Shown: positions 53,395 through 62,207 of the stretch, in pieces | Numbering within the stretch: the first letter of the stretch is position 1 | Layout of the letters: every line of letters begins with the position of its first letter | Source: Chryseobacterium ginsenosidimutans | Lineage (GTDB): Bacteria > Bacteroidota > Bacteroidia > Flavobacteriales > Weeksellaceae | NCBI RefSeq assembly: GCF_024807225.1 | Contig: NZ_JANUCO010000001.1 | Coordinates: forward strand, 930,001 to 994,000 | DNA length: 64,000 nt | Direction of reading: 5' to 3' | The notes under the pieces: generated by a model | The model's database searches: none | The model's input: only the letters and a program-made list of their open reading frames with translations | What the model was told of the DNA's origin: nothing | Program-made: the position numbers and the translations under genes

Positions 53395-54600
53395 ATGAAC
53401 AACGTATATATCATAGATTATGTAAGAACGCCAATTTCAAAATTATCAGGTGGTCTTTCAGAAGTTCGTGCCGATGATTTGGCGGCGGTTGTCCTTAAAG
53501 AAATCGTTGCAAGAAACCCTGAAGTTCCTGTTGAGGAAATTGAAGACGTTATTTTCGGATGCGCCAATCAAGCGGGTGAAGATAACAGAAACGTAGCAAG
53601 AATGGGACTTTTACTGGCTGGACTTCCGTACAAAATCGGCGGTGAAACAGTAAACAGATTGTGCGCTTCCGGAATGTCGGCGGTAGCAAATGCTTTCCGT
53701 TCGATTGCTTCTGGTGAAGGTGAAATCTACATTGCAGGTGGAGTGGAGCATATGACGCGTTCACCTTATGTAATGTCAAAACCAAGTGCAGCTTTTGGAA
53801 GAGATAGTCAGATGTTTGATACGACTTTCGGATGGAGATTTGTGAATCCCAAAATGAAAGAATTATACGGCGTTGACGGAATGGGAGACACCGCTGAAAA
53901 TTTAGCAGATATGCATAATATCAGCCGTGAAGATCAGGATAAATTTGCGCTTTGGTCTCAACAAAAAGCGACTAAAGCTCAGGAAAGCGGAAGATTAGCG
54001 GAAGAAATTGTAAAAGTTGAAATTCCACAGAAAAAAGGTGAACCAAAAATTTTTGATAAAGACGAATTCATCAAGCCAACTTCTTCAATGGAAGGATTAG
54101 GAAAACTTCGTCCGGCTTTCAGAAAAGAAGGAACAGTAACCGCAGGAAACGCTTCCGGAATGAATGACGGTGCTGCAGCTTTAATTTTAGCAAGTGAAGA
54201 AGCGGTTAAAAAATATGGGTTGAAACCTAAAGCTAAGATTTTAGGATCTTCAGTTGCAGGTGTGGAACCAAGAATCATGGGAATTGGTCCGGTTGAAGCG
54301 ACTCAAAAATTATTAAAAAGACTTAATCTTTCTTTAGAAGACATGGATGTTATTGAATTGAATGAAGCTTTTGCTGCTCAATCTTTAGCCGTAACAAGAA
54401 GTTTAGGGTTGAAAGATGACGATTCCAGAGTAAATCCAAATGGAGGAGCCATTGCGATCGGTCATCCACTTGGAGTTTCCGGAGCAAGAATCATCGGTTC
54501 TGCCGCAATGGAACTTCAAAAACAAGATAAAAAATATGCATTGTGTACCCTTTGTATCGGTGTCGGACAAGGCTATGCAATGGTAATTGAAAAAGTATAA
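53395..54600 (+). CDS. paaJ: 3-oxoadipyl-CoA/acetyl-CoA thiolase
   Basis: 401 residues from the ATG at 53395 (27 bases of open frame upstream are ignored, since MNNVYIIDYVRTPISK is the usual thiolase start). Nucleophile Cys90 in NRLCASGMSA, GGAIAIGHPLGVSGA with active-site His, and Cys387 in CIGVGQG. Splits 3-oxoadipyl-CoA to succinyl-CoA and acetyl-CoA, the last step. Confidence 0.95.
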   Translation: MNNVYIIDYVRTPISKLSGGLSEVRADDLAAVVLKEIVARNPEVPVEEIEDVIFGCANQAGEDNRNVARMGLLLAGLPYKIGGETVNRLCASGMSAVANAFRSIASGEGEIYIAGGVEHMTRSPYVMSKPSAAFGRDSQMFDTTFGWRFVNPKMKELYGVDGMGDTAENLADMHNISREDQDKFALWSQQKATKAQESGRLAEEIVKVEIPQKKGEPKIFDKDEFIKPTSSMEGLGKLRPAFRKEGTVTAGNASGMNDGAAALILASEEAVKKYGLKPKAKILGSSVAGVEPRIMGIGPVEATQKLLKRLNLSLEDMDVIELNEAFAAQSLAVTRSLGLKDDDSRVNPNGGAIAIGHPLGVSGARIIGSAAMELQKQDKKYALCTLCIGVGQGYAMVIEKV

Positions 54601-54611
54601 CTTTTTCAATA

Positions 54612-54712
54612 ATGTAACAATATAGAAATGTATCAATGTAACAATTCCTGTCATTCTGAACAAAGTGAAGAATCTCAATTGGTAAGCTGTTAGATTGATA
54701 CATTGTTAAATT
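54612..54712. repeat. paa-spacer palindrome 7
   Basis: ATGTAACAATATAGAAATG and TATCAATGTAACAAT at the left; ATTGGTAAGCTGTTAGATTG and ATACATTGTTAA at the right; centre TGTCATTCTGAACAAAGTG. Confidence 0.8.
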
Positions 54713-54732
54713 AATTTTTTAATTAAAAAATT

Positions 54733-55326
54733 ATGAATATTTACTCATATCACGGAATTCGCCCTATCATAAAACCTTCCGCTTACGTTCATCCGCAAGC
54801 GGTGATTATCGGAAATGTGGAAATTGGCGAAGAAGTTTATATCGGTCCAAATGCAGTTATTCGTGGCGATTGGGGTAAAATTATCATCAAAGACGGTGCG
54901 AATGTTCAGGAAAACTGTACACTTCATGTTTTTCCGGGTATTGAAACCATTTTGGAAGAATCTGCACATATCGGTCACGGTGCGATTATCCATTCTGGGC
55001 ATATCGGTAGAAATTGTCTTGTTGGAATGAATGCTGTTGTAATGGACAAAGCCGTAATCGGTGACGAATGTATCATCGGAGCATTGGCTTTTGTCCCTGC
55101 CAATTTCAGATGTGACGCTAGAAAATTAATTGTTGGAAGCCCGGCAAGAATTATTCGTGATGTTTCCGATGAAATGATTAAATGGAAAACAGAAGGCACA
55201 AAACTCTATCAGGAATTGGCAAGAGAAGGAAAAGATGCTATTCTGCCTTGCGAACCATTTACAGAATATGTTCAACAAATTCCTACGAAAGTTGTTGATT
55301 ACAGCATTTGGGATGATGTGAAATAA
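54733..55326 (+). CDS. paaY: Gamma-carbonic-anhydrase-like hexapeptide protein
   Basis: 197 residues. Left-handed beta-helix of hexapeptide repeats (VIIGNVEIGEEVYIGPNAVI) with metal-binding histidines (ENCTLHVF, HIGHGAIIHSGHIG). PaaY homologues act as thioesterases that rescue trapped CoA in this pathway. C-terminal tail beyond the helix is typical of PaaY. Confidence 0.92.
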   Translation: MNIYSYHGIRPIIKPSAYVHPQAVIIGNVEIGEEVYIGPNAVIRGDWGKIIIKDGANVQENCTLHVFPGIETILEESAHIGHGAIIHSGHIGRNCLVGMNAVVMDKAVIGDECIIGALAFVPANFRCDARKLIVGSPARIIRDVSDEMIKWKTEGTKLYQELAREGKDAILPCEPFTEYVQQIPTKVVDYSIWDDVK

Positions 55327-55344
55327 CCCACTTTAAAATTTAAT

Positions 55345-56172
55345 ATGATTAAAAAGATTCTTATTTTCTGCAGTATTTTTTTTGCATTTCAGAGTGTGTT
55401 TTTAGCCCAAAATGGAAGTGTAAAACCTTTGACTATTGGAGAAATCAGAACCATAAAGTCTAAAGTTTTAAATGAAGACAGAATTTTAAACATATATCTT
55501 CCGCAAAATTTTGATAAAACAAAATCTTATCCAATTATATATCTTTTAGATGGAAGTATGAATGAAGATTTTATTCATGTTACAGGATTGGTTCAGTTCT
55601 TTAATCAAATGTATGCAATGCCGGAAACGATCGTTGTTGGAATTGCTAATATTGACAGAAAAAGAGACTTTACTTTTCACACTGATTTAAAAGATTTACA
55701 GAAAGATTATCCAACAACAGGACATTCAGATAAATTCATCAGTTTCCTTGAAAAAGAATTGAAACCTTATATCGAAAGTCAGTTTAAAACTACTGATACC
55801 TACATATTCGGTCAATCTTTGGGCGGACTTTTAGCAACGGAAATTTTGTTGAAAAAACCTGAAATGTTTGACAATTATTTTATCATCAGTCCGAGTTTAT
55901 GGTGGGATGATGAAAGTCTTCTGAAACAAGCCAATCAATTATTATCTAAAATTCCTGATACCAAGAAATTTGTTTATGTTTCTGTCGGAAAAGGCGAGCA
56001 TAAAGTTATGGTAAAAGATGCGCAGGATTTATATGATATTCTTAAAAAATCAAGCAAGAAAAACTGGACGGTAGAATATAAAATGATGGAAACAGACAAT
56101 CACGCAACCATTCTTCACAGAAGTTTGTATGAAGGGTTGGTGAAATTGTTTCCGTATCAGGAACCGAAATAA
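55345..56172 (+). CDS. Secreted alpha/beta hydrolase, IroE/esterase-D-like
   Basis: 275 residues with a signal peptide (to about 21, FQSVFLAQ). Alpha/beta-hydrolase of the putative-esterase family: YPIIYLLDGSMNEDFIH, nucleophile in FGQSLGGLLATEIL, HKVMVKDAQ and late His in TDNHATILHRS. Similar proteins hydrolyse siderophore or carboxyl esters in the periplasm. It lies 18 bases after paaY but is not a known paa function; probably carried in the operon by chance. Confidence 0.85.
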   Translation: MIKKILIFCSIFFAFQSVFLAQNGSVKPLTIGEIRTIKSKVLNEDRILNIYLPQNFDKTKSYPIIYLLDGSMNEDFIHVTGLVQFFNQMYAMPETIVVGIANIDRKRDFTFHTDLKDLQKDYPTTGHSDKFISFLEKELKPYIESQFKTTDTYIFGQSLGGLLATEILLKKPEMFDNYFIISPSLWWDDESLLKQANQLLSKIPDTKKFVYVSVGKGEHKVMVKDAQDLYDILKKSSKKNWTVEYKMMETDNHATILHRSLYEGLVKLFPYQEPK

Positions 56173-56189
56173 TACTTTCAAAAGCACAA

Positions 56190-56726
56190 ATGGAGGAAAC
56201 AAGAAAAGAAAAAATTAAAGGTAATATCATTGTTCTTGTAATGATGGGCTTGTATCTGGGAATTACCGGATATTTTGGTTATCTCACCGGTTCCGGAACA
56301 GGAACTAAAGCAAAGTACAAAAAAGAATGTGAAACATTTAAAAAGACTACAGCGGATATAGAATATACCTACGATCAGACAACTCTCAGCAAGGGATCTG
56401 TGAAAGTTGATATTAATAAATTTCATTATACGTATGTTGTGAATAATCAGTATTTTAATGCTGATAAAACCTCACTTAAAGACAAACCTGAAAATACGAT
56501 AGATGTTTGGTATAATCCAAATAATCCTTCTGAAAATGAAATAACAGATCCGTGTAAAGAATATAATGAGGTTAAAGATAGTAAAGAAGGTAAATATTTA
56601 TGGATATTCCAGATTGTAGGAATCTTGGCAGCTCTTTTAGTTATCTATAATGTATTTTCATTAATAAAAAATATCATTATGCTGGGTGCTGAAACGGCAG
56701 GGAAGAAATTCTCAAAGAAAAAATAA
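56190..56726 (+). CDS. Membrane protein, DUF3592-like
   Basis: 178 residues: two membrane helices (NIIVLVMMGLYLGITGYFGY, and LWIFQIVGILAALLVIYNVF) around an outer domain with FHYTYVVNNQYFNADK and TIDVWYNPNNPSENEI, the pattern of DUF3592 proteins. 17 bases after the esterase gene. Function unknown. Confidence 0.7.
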   Translation: MEETRKEKIKGNIIVLVMMGLYLGITGYFGYLTGSGTGTKAKYKKECETFKKTTADIEYTYDQTTLSKGSVKVDINKFHYTYVVNNQYFNADKTSLKDKPENTIDVWYNPNNPSENEITDPCKEYNEVKDSKEGKYLWIFQIVGILAALLVIYNVFSLIKNIIMLGAETAGKKFSKKK

Positions 56727-56737
56727 TCTTAAATAAG

Positions 56738-56789
56738 TATAACAATCTAAAGATCTATCAGTAATTGGTAAACTGATACATTATTAATT
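56738..56789. repeat. paa-spacer palindrome 8, short
   Basis: TATAACAATCTAAAGATC at the left and ATTGGTAAACTGATACATTA at the right; centre lost. Confidence 0.65.
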
Positions 56790-56797
56790 AAAACTAT

Positions 56798-59293
56798 ATG
56801 GAAAAGTTAAAAAACTATATCTACGGCGAATGGGTAGAAGGCACCGGAAACGGAATTCCTTTGTACAATGCCGTGACAGGAGAGCAGGTTGCTGTTTCGG
56901 ATACGGAAGGACTGAATTTTGAACAGGCTCTTGATTACGGAAGAACAGTAGGTTACAAAAATCTTTCTTCAATGACATTCTACGATCGTGGAGAAATGTT
57001 GAAAAAAGTGGCGCTTTACCTTTTAGAAAGAAAGAAAAAATATTACGAATTATCATATAAAACTGGGGCAACTCACGCAGATTCTTGGGTTGATATTGAA
57101 GGAGGTTTTGGTACGTTCTTCACGTATTCAGGGTTGGCAAAGAGAATGCTTCCAAATACTCCGTTTTGGGTGGATGGAGAAACTCAGAAAATTTCTGCGA
57201 ACGGAACTTTCTTAGGAACTCATATTTTAACGCCGAGTGAAGGTGTCTCTGTACAAATCAATGCCTATAATTTTCCTATTTGGGGAATGTTAGAAAAACT
57301 GTCAACTTCATTATTGGCGGGTGTTCCAAGTATTGTGAAACCTTCTCCTTATGGTTCTTATTTGACGAATGCAGTTTTTCAGGATATGATTGAAAGTGGC
57401 GTTCTTCCTGAAGGAGCACTTCAATTGGTTTGCGGTGAACCGGGAAATATTCTTGATTATGTTCAGGATGGAGATTCTGTATTGTTTACAGGTTCTGCAA
57501 CGACGGGTAGAAAATTAAAAGCTTTGCCTTCTGTTTCAGGAAATTCTGTTCGTTTCAATATGGAAGCAGATTCTTTGAACTGTTCGATTCTTGGATTAGA
57601 TGCAAAACCGGGAACTCCTGAATTTGATTTGTTCATTAAAGAAGTTCGTACGGAAATGACCACAAAAGCTGGTCAAAAATGTACTGCGATCAGAAGAATC
57701 ATTGTTCCTGAAAACTTAATTGGTGATGTTCAGAATGCTTTGTCTAAAGCTTTAGATCAAACTAAAATAGGAAACCCTTTAAGCAGAGATACAAGAATGG
57801 GTTCTTTGGTTGGAAAGCAGCAATACGATGAGGTTTTAAGGAAAGTAAATATCTTAAAAACTGAAAACGAACTTGTTTATGACGGAAAGCATGAGCTTGT
57901 AGATGCAAACTATGAAAATGGCGCATTTATGTCTCCGAAATTGTTCTTAAATGATTCTCCTTTCACTAAAAATATCTCTCATGATGTCGAAGCTTTTGGT
58001 CCGGTTTCTACGTTGATGCCTTACAAAGATGCGGAAGAAGCGGCTGCGTTGGCAAAAAGAGGAAAAGGAAGTTTGGTAGGTTCAATTGTTTCTCACGACG
58101 AGAATTTCGTTGCAGAAACTTCTTGGAAAATGGCTTCTCAACACGGTAGAATTTTCGTGTTAAACAGAGATAATGCCAAAGAAAGTACAGGTCACGGTTC
58201 TCCGCTTCCGACTTTGATGCACGGAGGTCCCGGAAGAGCAGGTGGCGGTGAGGAAATGGGTGGTTTGAATGGTCTTCATTTCTTCCTTCAGAAAACGGCA
58301 ATTCAAGGTTCTCCAGATATTTTAACGGCAATTACAAAAGTATATCAGCAGGGAGCTGAGAAAAAATATTCAGACAAACATCCTTTCCAGAAATATTTTG
58401 AAGATGTTGAGGTTGGAGATTCGTTGGAAACAGCAGGTAGAACGGTTACTGATGCAGATATCGTTAATTTCTCGAATGTTTCCTGGGATCATTTCTACGC
58501 ACATACAGATGCAACGAGCTTAACGGGAACTATTTTCGATAAAACAGTTGCTCACGGATATTTTATCCTTTCTGCAGCGGCTGGATTGTTCGTTTCAGGT
58601 AAAAAAGGACCTGTTATTGCGAATTACGGACTGGAAAATTGTTCGTTCTTCAAACCTGTTTACGCTGGAGATACGATCACGGTTTATTTAACGGCAAAAG
58701 AAAAGATCAACAGAGGAGTAAAAGGAAGAAATATTCCTTCCGGCGTTGTAAAATGGTTGGTTGAAGTTGTTAATCAAAGAGATGAGATTGTTTGTGTGGC
58801 GACCATTTTAACATTGGTGGCGAAACATTCTCCTTTCATCGATTTAAACTTAAAAAATATTCAGAAAGCGGTAAATAGCTTATCTGAAAATACGCAACCA
58901 AGTTGGGGTAAAATGTCTCCACAACAGATGATTGAGCATTTGGAACACGGCATTTTGGTAAGCTTAGGCGAACCGGAAGCTGAAAAATGTTTCACTCCGG
59001 AAGAGCAGTTGGAAAAATGGAAGGATTCGCTTTACAATCACAGAAAAATGCCGAAAGATTTCCCAGCGCCATTCTTGGAAGAAGATGAAAAATTATTAGA
59101 CTTAAGACATAAAAATCTTGACGTTGCAAAACAATCTTTCATGGATAGCTTAAAGAAATTTTCAATTTACTACAAAGAAAATCCGCAAGCTGAACATATG
59201 AATTTTGTATTCGGAACATTAAATAAAGAAATGTGGGAACTGATGCATAAAAAGCATTTTACCCATCATTTTGAGCAGTTTGGATTGATTTAA
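56798..59293 (+). CDS. paaZ: Bifunctional oxepin-CoA hydrolase / aldehyde dehydrogenase with C-terminal extension
   Basis: 831 residues, against about 680 for E. coli PaaZ. Aldehyde dehydrogenase domain (1-510) with Glu256 and nucleophile Cys295 in GQKCTAIRR; MaoC-type hydratase (about 520-680, YFEDVEVGDSLETAGRTV). The last 140 residues (from about 690) form an extra domain with WGKMSPQQMIEHLEHGIL and FGTLNKEMWELMHKKHFTHH, resembling DinB/DUF1569 proteins. Ring opening and oxidation of the aldehyde are PaaZ's known roles; the extension's role is unknown. Last gene of the operon. Confidence 0.95.
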   Translation: MEKLKNYIYGEWVEGTGNGIPLYNAVTGEQVAVSDTEGLNFEQALDYGRTVGYKNLSSMTFYDRGEMLKKVALYLLERKKKYYELSYKTGATHADSWVDIEGGFGTFFTYSGLAKRMLPNTPFWVDGETQKISANGTFLGTHILTPSEGVSVQINAYNFPIWGMLEKLSTSLLAGVPSIVKPSPYGSYLTNAVFQDMIESGVLPEGALQLVCGEPGNILDYVQDGDSVLFTGSATTGRKLKALPSVSGNSVRFNMEADSLNCSILGLDAKPGTPEFDLFIKEVRTEMTTKAGQKCTAIRRIIVPENLIGDVQNALSKALDQTKIGNPLSRDTRMGSLVGKQQYDEVLRKVNILKTENELVYDGKHELVDANYENGAFMSPKLFLNDSPFTKNISHDVEAFGPVSTLMPYKDAEEAAALAKRGKGSLVGSIVSHDENFVAETSWKMASQHGRIFVLNRDNAKESTGHGSPLPTLMHGGPGRAGGGEEMGGLNGLHFFLQKTAIQGSPDILTAITKVYQQGAEKKYSDKHPFQKYFEDVEVGDSLETAGRTVTDADIVNFSNVSWDHFYAHTDATSLTGTIFDKTVAHGYFILSAAAGLFVSGKKGPVIANYGLENCSFFKPVYAGDTITVYLTAKEKINRGVKGRNIPSGVVKWLVEVVNQRDEIVCVATILTLVAKHSPFIDLNLKNIQKAVNSLSENTQPSWGKMSPQQMIEHLEHGILVSLGEPEAEKCFTPEEQLEKWKDSLYNHRKMPKDFPAPFLEEDEKLLDLRHKNLDVAKQSFMDSLKKFSIYYKENPQAEHMNFVFGTLNKEMWELMHKKHFTHHFEQFGLI

Positions 59294-59318
59294 TTCAAAA
59301 TAAAATATAAATTTATAG

Positions 59319-59350
59319 TCCCTTTTGGTTTTTACTGAAAGGGATTTTTA
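59319..59350 (+). terminator. Terminator of the paa operon
   Basis: TCCCTTT / AAAGGGA stem with a 12-base loop followed by TTTTTA, 25 bases after paaZ. Confidence 0.7.
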
Positions 59351-59357
59351 AATTTTT

Positions 59358-59390
59358 ATCCTTGTCAAGGTTCAAAACCTTGACAAGGAT
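59358..59390. repeat. REP palindrome upstream of the RAYT gene
   Basis: Perfect 15-bp arms ATCCTTGTCAAGGTT and its reverse complement with loop CAA. Confidence 0.92.
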
Positions 59391-59419
59391 GATTAACAAA
59401 AGCAAAACACACAAATAAG

Positions 59420-60040
59420 ATGACAGACATTAGAACTACACCCATTGAAACGGATCGATTTTACCATATTTATAATCGTGGAATTAACGGAGAAAATATT
59501 TTTAAATCAGATCGAAATTACTTGTTCTTTCTCAATAAAATGTCTGAATTTATAATTCCTGTTTGTGATGTATATGCATATTGTCTTATGCCGAATCATT
59601 TTCATCTTTTAGTCAGGATAAAATCTGATGAAGAGTTGGAGAGTCTTGTCAAGATTTCGAACCTTGACAAGGCTCTTAAAACGGGTCTTCATTCTCCTCA
59701 GAATATTTTCTCAAAACAATTTGCTCGAATTTTCAATTCTTATTCCCAGGCTTTTAATAAAGAAAATAACAGACATGGTGCTCTTATTGAATCTCCGTTT
59801 AAAAGAAAACTGATTACATCGGATGAATATTTAATTAATACAATTATTTATATTCATCAAAATCCGCAAAATCATTCTGCGACGACTGCGTTTTCAAAAT
59901 ATAATTTTTCTTCTTATCAATCTATTTTAAGTAATTCAAAAACCTTATTGAAAAGAGATGAGGTTATTGAATTATTTGATAATAGAGAAAATTTTATCAT
60001 GTCACATAAAAAAGCTATTGATCTTAATTATGAGTTTTAA
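59420..60040 (+). CDS. REP-associated tyrosine transposase (RAYT, Y1_Tnp)
   Basis: 206 residues. HUH-type: His60-Phe61-His62 in CLMPNHFHLLVRI, preceded by the family's YHIYNRGINGENIF (15-28), with the later YIHQNPQNHSA holding the likely Tyr nucleophile. RAYTs nick single-stranded REP palindromes and spread them. The gene is flanked by two perfect REP palindromes (59358, 60070) and contains a third, imperfect one in its own coding sequence (59641-59675). Two further copies lie at 4755 and 32160. Confidence 0.92.
   Translation: MTDIRTTPIETDRFYHIYNRGINGENIFKSDRNYLFFLNKMSEFIIPVCDVYAYCLMPNHFHLLVRIKSDEELESLVKISNLDKALKTGLHSPQNIFSKQFARIFNSYSQAFNKENNRHGALIESPFKRKLITSDEYLINTIIYIHQNPQNHSATTAFSKYNFSSYQSILSNSKTLLKRDEVIELFDNRENFIMSHKKAIDLNYEF
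59641..59675. repeat. REP-like palindrome inside the RAYT gene
   Basis: GAGTCTTGTCAAGATT and AACCTTGACAAGGCTC pair with one mismatch and one G-T pair. It codes for residues about 74-86 (ESLVKISNLDKAL). Confidence 0.75.
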
Positions 60041-60069
60041 CTTTGTTCTAAATCTAATTACAGGCCGCA

Positions 60070-60102
60070 ATCCTTGTCAAGGTTTTAAACCTTGACAAGG
60101 AT
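60070..60102. repeat. REP palindrome downstream of the RAYT gene
   Basis: Perfect 16-bp arms ATCCTTGTCAAGGTTT and reverse complement around a single T. Confidence 0.92.
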
Positions 60103-60189
60103 AAAAACATTTGTTTCAGCTTAGGTTCTTATTAAAAATCATAACTACTTTTACATTAAAATCAAAATCACATTTATTTAAAACAAAAT

Positions 60190-60726
60190 ATGGAACTACA
60201 CTTTTTCAAAGACTTTGATTTTACCGATTTCTGGAGTGAAAGCAGTTATTCGGTAAGAGATTACATCGAAGAATTTCCTGATGATGAAATGATTTCTTCG
60301 ATTGAGAATGAATTGGGATATAAACTTCCCGCTTCCTATATCGAATTAATGAGAATCCAAAACGGCGGATTGGTTGAAAAAAGCTGTTTCCCAACGACGG
60401 AAGATAATTCTTGGGCAGAAGATCATATCGCGATTACCGGATTGATGGGAATCGGAAGAGAGAAAACCTATTCTGTTTGCGGAGAACTCGGAAGTCAGTT
60501 TATGATCGACGAATGGGGATATCCTGCGATCGGGGTGTATATCGGTGATTGCCCTTCTGCGGGTCACGATATGATCTTGCTTGATTATTCTAATTGTGGA
60601 AAAGATGGCGAACCGGAAGTTGCACATGTAGATCAGGAAAGTGATTATAAGAAAATTTTTCTGGCGAAGGATTTTGAAACGTTTATCAAAGGATTAAAAG
60701 ACGAAGAAGAGTTTGATTTAGATTAA
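60190..60726 (+). CDS. SMI1/KNR4 family protein
   Basis: 178 residues. SMI1/KNR4 (SUKH) core: IENELGYKLPASYIELMRIQNGG, then IAITGLMGIGREKTYSVCG and DCPSAGHDMILLDYSNCG, DGEPEVAHVDQE. SUKH proteins often neutralise secreted nuclease toxins, but many stand alone. No toxin gene is adjacent. The next gene, 50 bases on, is a DUF4241 protein, also a frequent immunity-type family. Confidence 0.88.
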   Translation: MELHFFKDFDFTDFWSESSYSVRDYIEEFPDDEMISSIENELGYKLPASYIELMRIQNGGLVEKSCFPTTEDNSWAEDHIAITGLMGIGREKTYSVCGELGSQFMIDEWGYPAIGVYIGDCPSAGHDMILLDYSNCGKDGEPEVAHVDQESDYKKIFLAKDFETFIKGLKDEEEFDLD

Positions 60727-60776
60727 ATAAAATGTATTTTTAATTCTTAATTAAACCAAATTTAAAATATAAAAAA

Positions 60777-61511
60777 ATGAACGATAGCTGGATGCAAAAA
60801 TGGGAAGAAGTAAAAGATATTCTGACTTGTCCTACCGATCTGGAAACCTATTTTACTTCAAATGAAATTGCTGGTCAACAATTGGAAACGATGGAAATCG
60901 GAAACGTTTCTCTTCCTTCCGGGAAAGTGGTGGTGAGAGATCCGTTGGTTTCTCTGGATGCAAATCAATCGCCTTATTTCGTTCAGGCTCCGAAAGGGAA
61001 TTTCCCAGTAACGATTGCAGTGGTAAAATCGGAAGATTGGGGCGACAGATATGCCGTAGTAAAAGTGGAATTTACTAAAGAAAAGCCTGTTGTTTACAGA
61101 GAAGCTTTAGTCGGGATTGAAGAACTGGAAGGCGTAACTGAAGATGATTTTTTCGGTTTTGGAGTGGATGCAGGTTTAGGCTGTATCACCGATGCAGAAG
61201 TCCTTCCTTTTGTGGATAAATTTTTCGAAGATGCAAATATCGATAACACCTACGACGATTATTTTGCCGATTTATTTGAACAAAGTTATAAAGCGAATCC
61301 TAAAAACCAAAGAGATGCGGGAGACTGGATCAATTGGGCGGTTCCGAATACTGAGTATCAGATTCCGATGTTTGCAAGTGGTTTTGGTGATGGTGAATAT
61401 CCTGTGTATTTTGGGTATGATGCAAATGGAGAAATTTGTGGCTTATACATTCAGTTTATAGATATTGAATTAGCTCTAAGTGAAGAAGGAGACGAGGAAG
61501 ACGCAGAATAA
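60777..61511 (+). CDS. DUF4241 domain protein
   Basis: 244 residues. DUF4241 marks: IGNVSLPSGKVVVRDPLVSL at the start of the domain, FFGFGVDAGLGCITDAE in the middle and DGEYPVYFGYDANGEICGL near the end, with an acidic tail. Cytoplasmic. Family knowledge: found near polymorphic toxins and stand-alone; no enzymatic role shown. It ends 3 bases before the glycosylase gene, so the two are co-transcribed. Confidence 0.85.
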   Translation: MNDSWMQKWEEVKDILTCPTDLETYFTSNEIAGQQLETMEIGNVSLPSGKVVVRDPLVSLDANQSPYFVQAPKGNFPVTIAVVKSEDWGDRYAVVKVEFTKEKPVVYREALVGIEELEGVTEDDFFGFGVDAGLGCITDAEVLPFVDKFFEDANIDNTYDDYFADLFEQSYKANPKNQRDAGDWINWAVPNTEYQIPMFASGFGDGEYPVYFGYDANGEICGLYIQFIDIELALSEEGDEEDAE

Positions 61512-61514
61512 GAT

Positions 61515-62201
61515 ATGGATAAAACTTTTGCAGATAAAGTCATTGAGATTAATAAAAACTTACAATATTCCGGAAATCTTCCCGACGATTTTCAGGTTTT
61601 AAATCCTTATTTGGATAATCCTGAAACAATGGAGGTTATGCAGAAGTTTTATCATAAATATTACAACGATTCCCATCAAAGAAAATTTATTGTAGGTATT
61701 AATCCAAGTCGTCACGGAGCGGGAGTTACAGGCGTTCCGTTTACAGATACCAAACGTTTGGAAAGCGTCTGCGGAATCAAAATGCAATCTGCTCATACGC
61801 ACGAAATTTCCTCTGTTTTTGTGTACGATATGATCGCCGATTACGGCAGAGCTGACGAATTTTACAGAGACATTTATATCAATTCCCCTTTTCCTTTGGC
61901 GATTGTAAGAAAGTCCAAAGGAAGCTGGATTAATGCTAATTATTACGATGATAAAGCACTTTTCAATGAGGTGAAAGATTTTATGATCGATACTTTAAAA
62001 AAGCATATCAGTTTGAATCTCGATACGTCGGAAGTCTTTATTTTGGGAAAGAAAAATGCAGATTTTATTTCAAAATTAAATCAGGAAGCGCATCTTTTTG
62101 AAAAAATGACGGTTTTAGAACATCCAAGATACATTCAGCAATACAAATTGAAGGAAAAGCAATTGTATATCGACAAATATATTTTAGCTTTAAAAAAATA
62201 G
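61515..62201 (+). CDS. SMUG2-type uracil-DNA glycosylase
   Basis: 228 residues. UDG superfamily: FIVGINPSRHGAGVTGVPFT (about 56-75) is the water-activating and pyrimidine-sensing loop of SMUG-type enzymes, and VLEHPRYIQQY is the minor-groove loop with catalytic His. This is the SMUG2 (DUF4918) group common in Bacteroidota. Removes uracil from DNA in base excision repair. Six bases separate it from the helicase gene, suggesting a DNA-repair pair. Confidence 0.88.
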   Translation: MDKTFADKVIEINKNLQYSGNLPDDFQVLNPYLDNPETMEVMQKFYHKYYNDSHQRKFIVGINPSRHGAGVTGVPFTDTKRLESVCGIKMQSAHTHEISSVFVYDMIADYGRADEFYRDIYINSPFPLAIVRKSKGSWINANYYDDKALFNEVKDFMIDTLKKHISLNLDTSEVFILGKKNADFISKLNQEAHLFEKMTVLEHPRYIQQYKLKEKQLYIDKYILALKK

Positions 62202-62207
62202 CGTCAC

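Noticed and set aside
47853..56789. CRISPR array in the paa region
   Set aside because: The units are 8 bp, occur as mirrored arms in separate spacers between genes, and have no unique spacers or cas genes.
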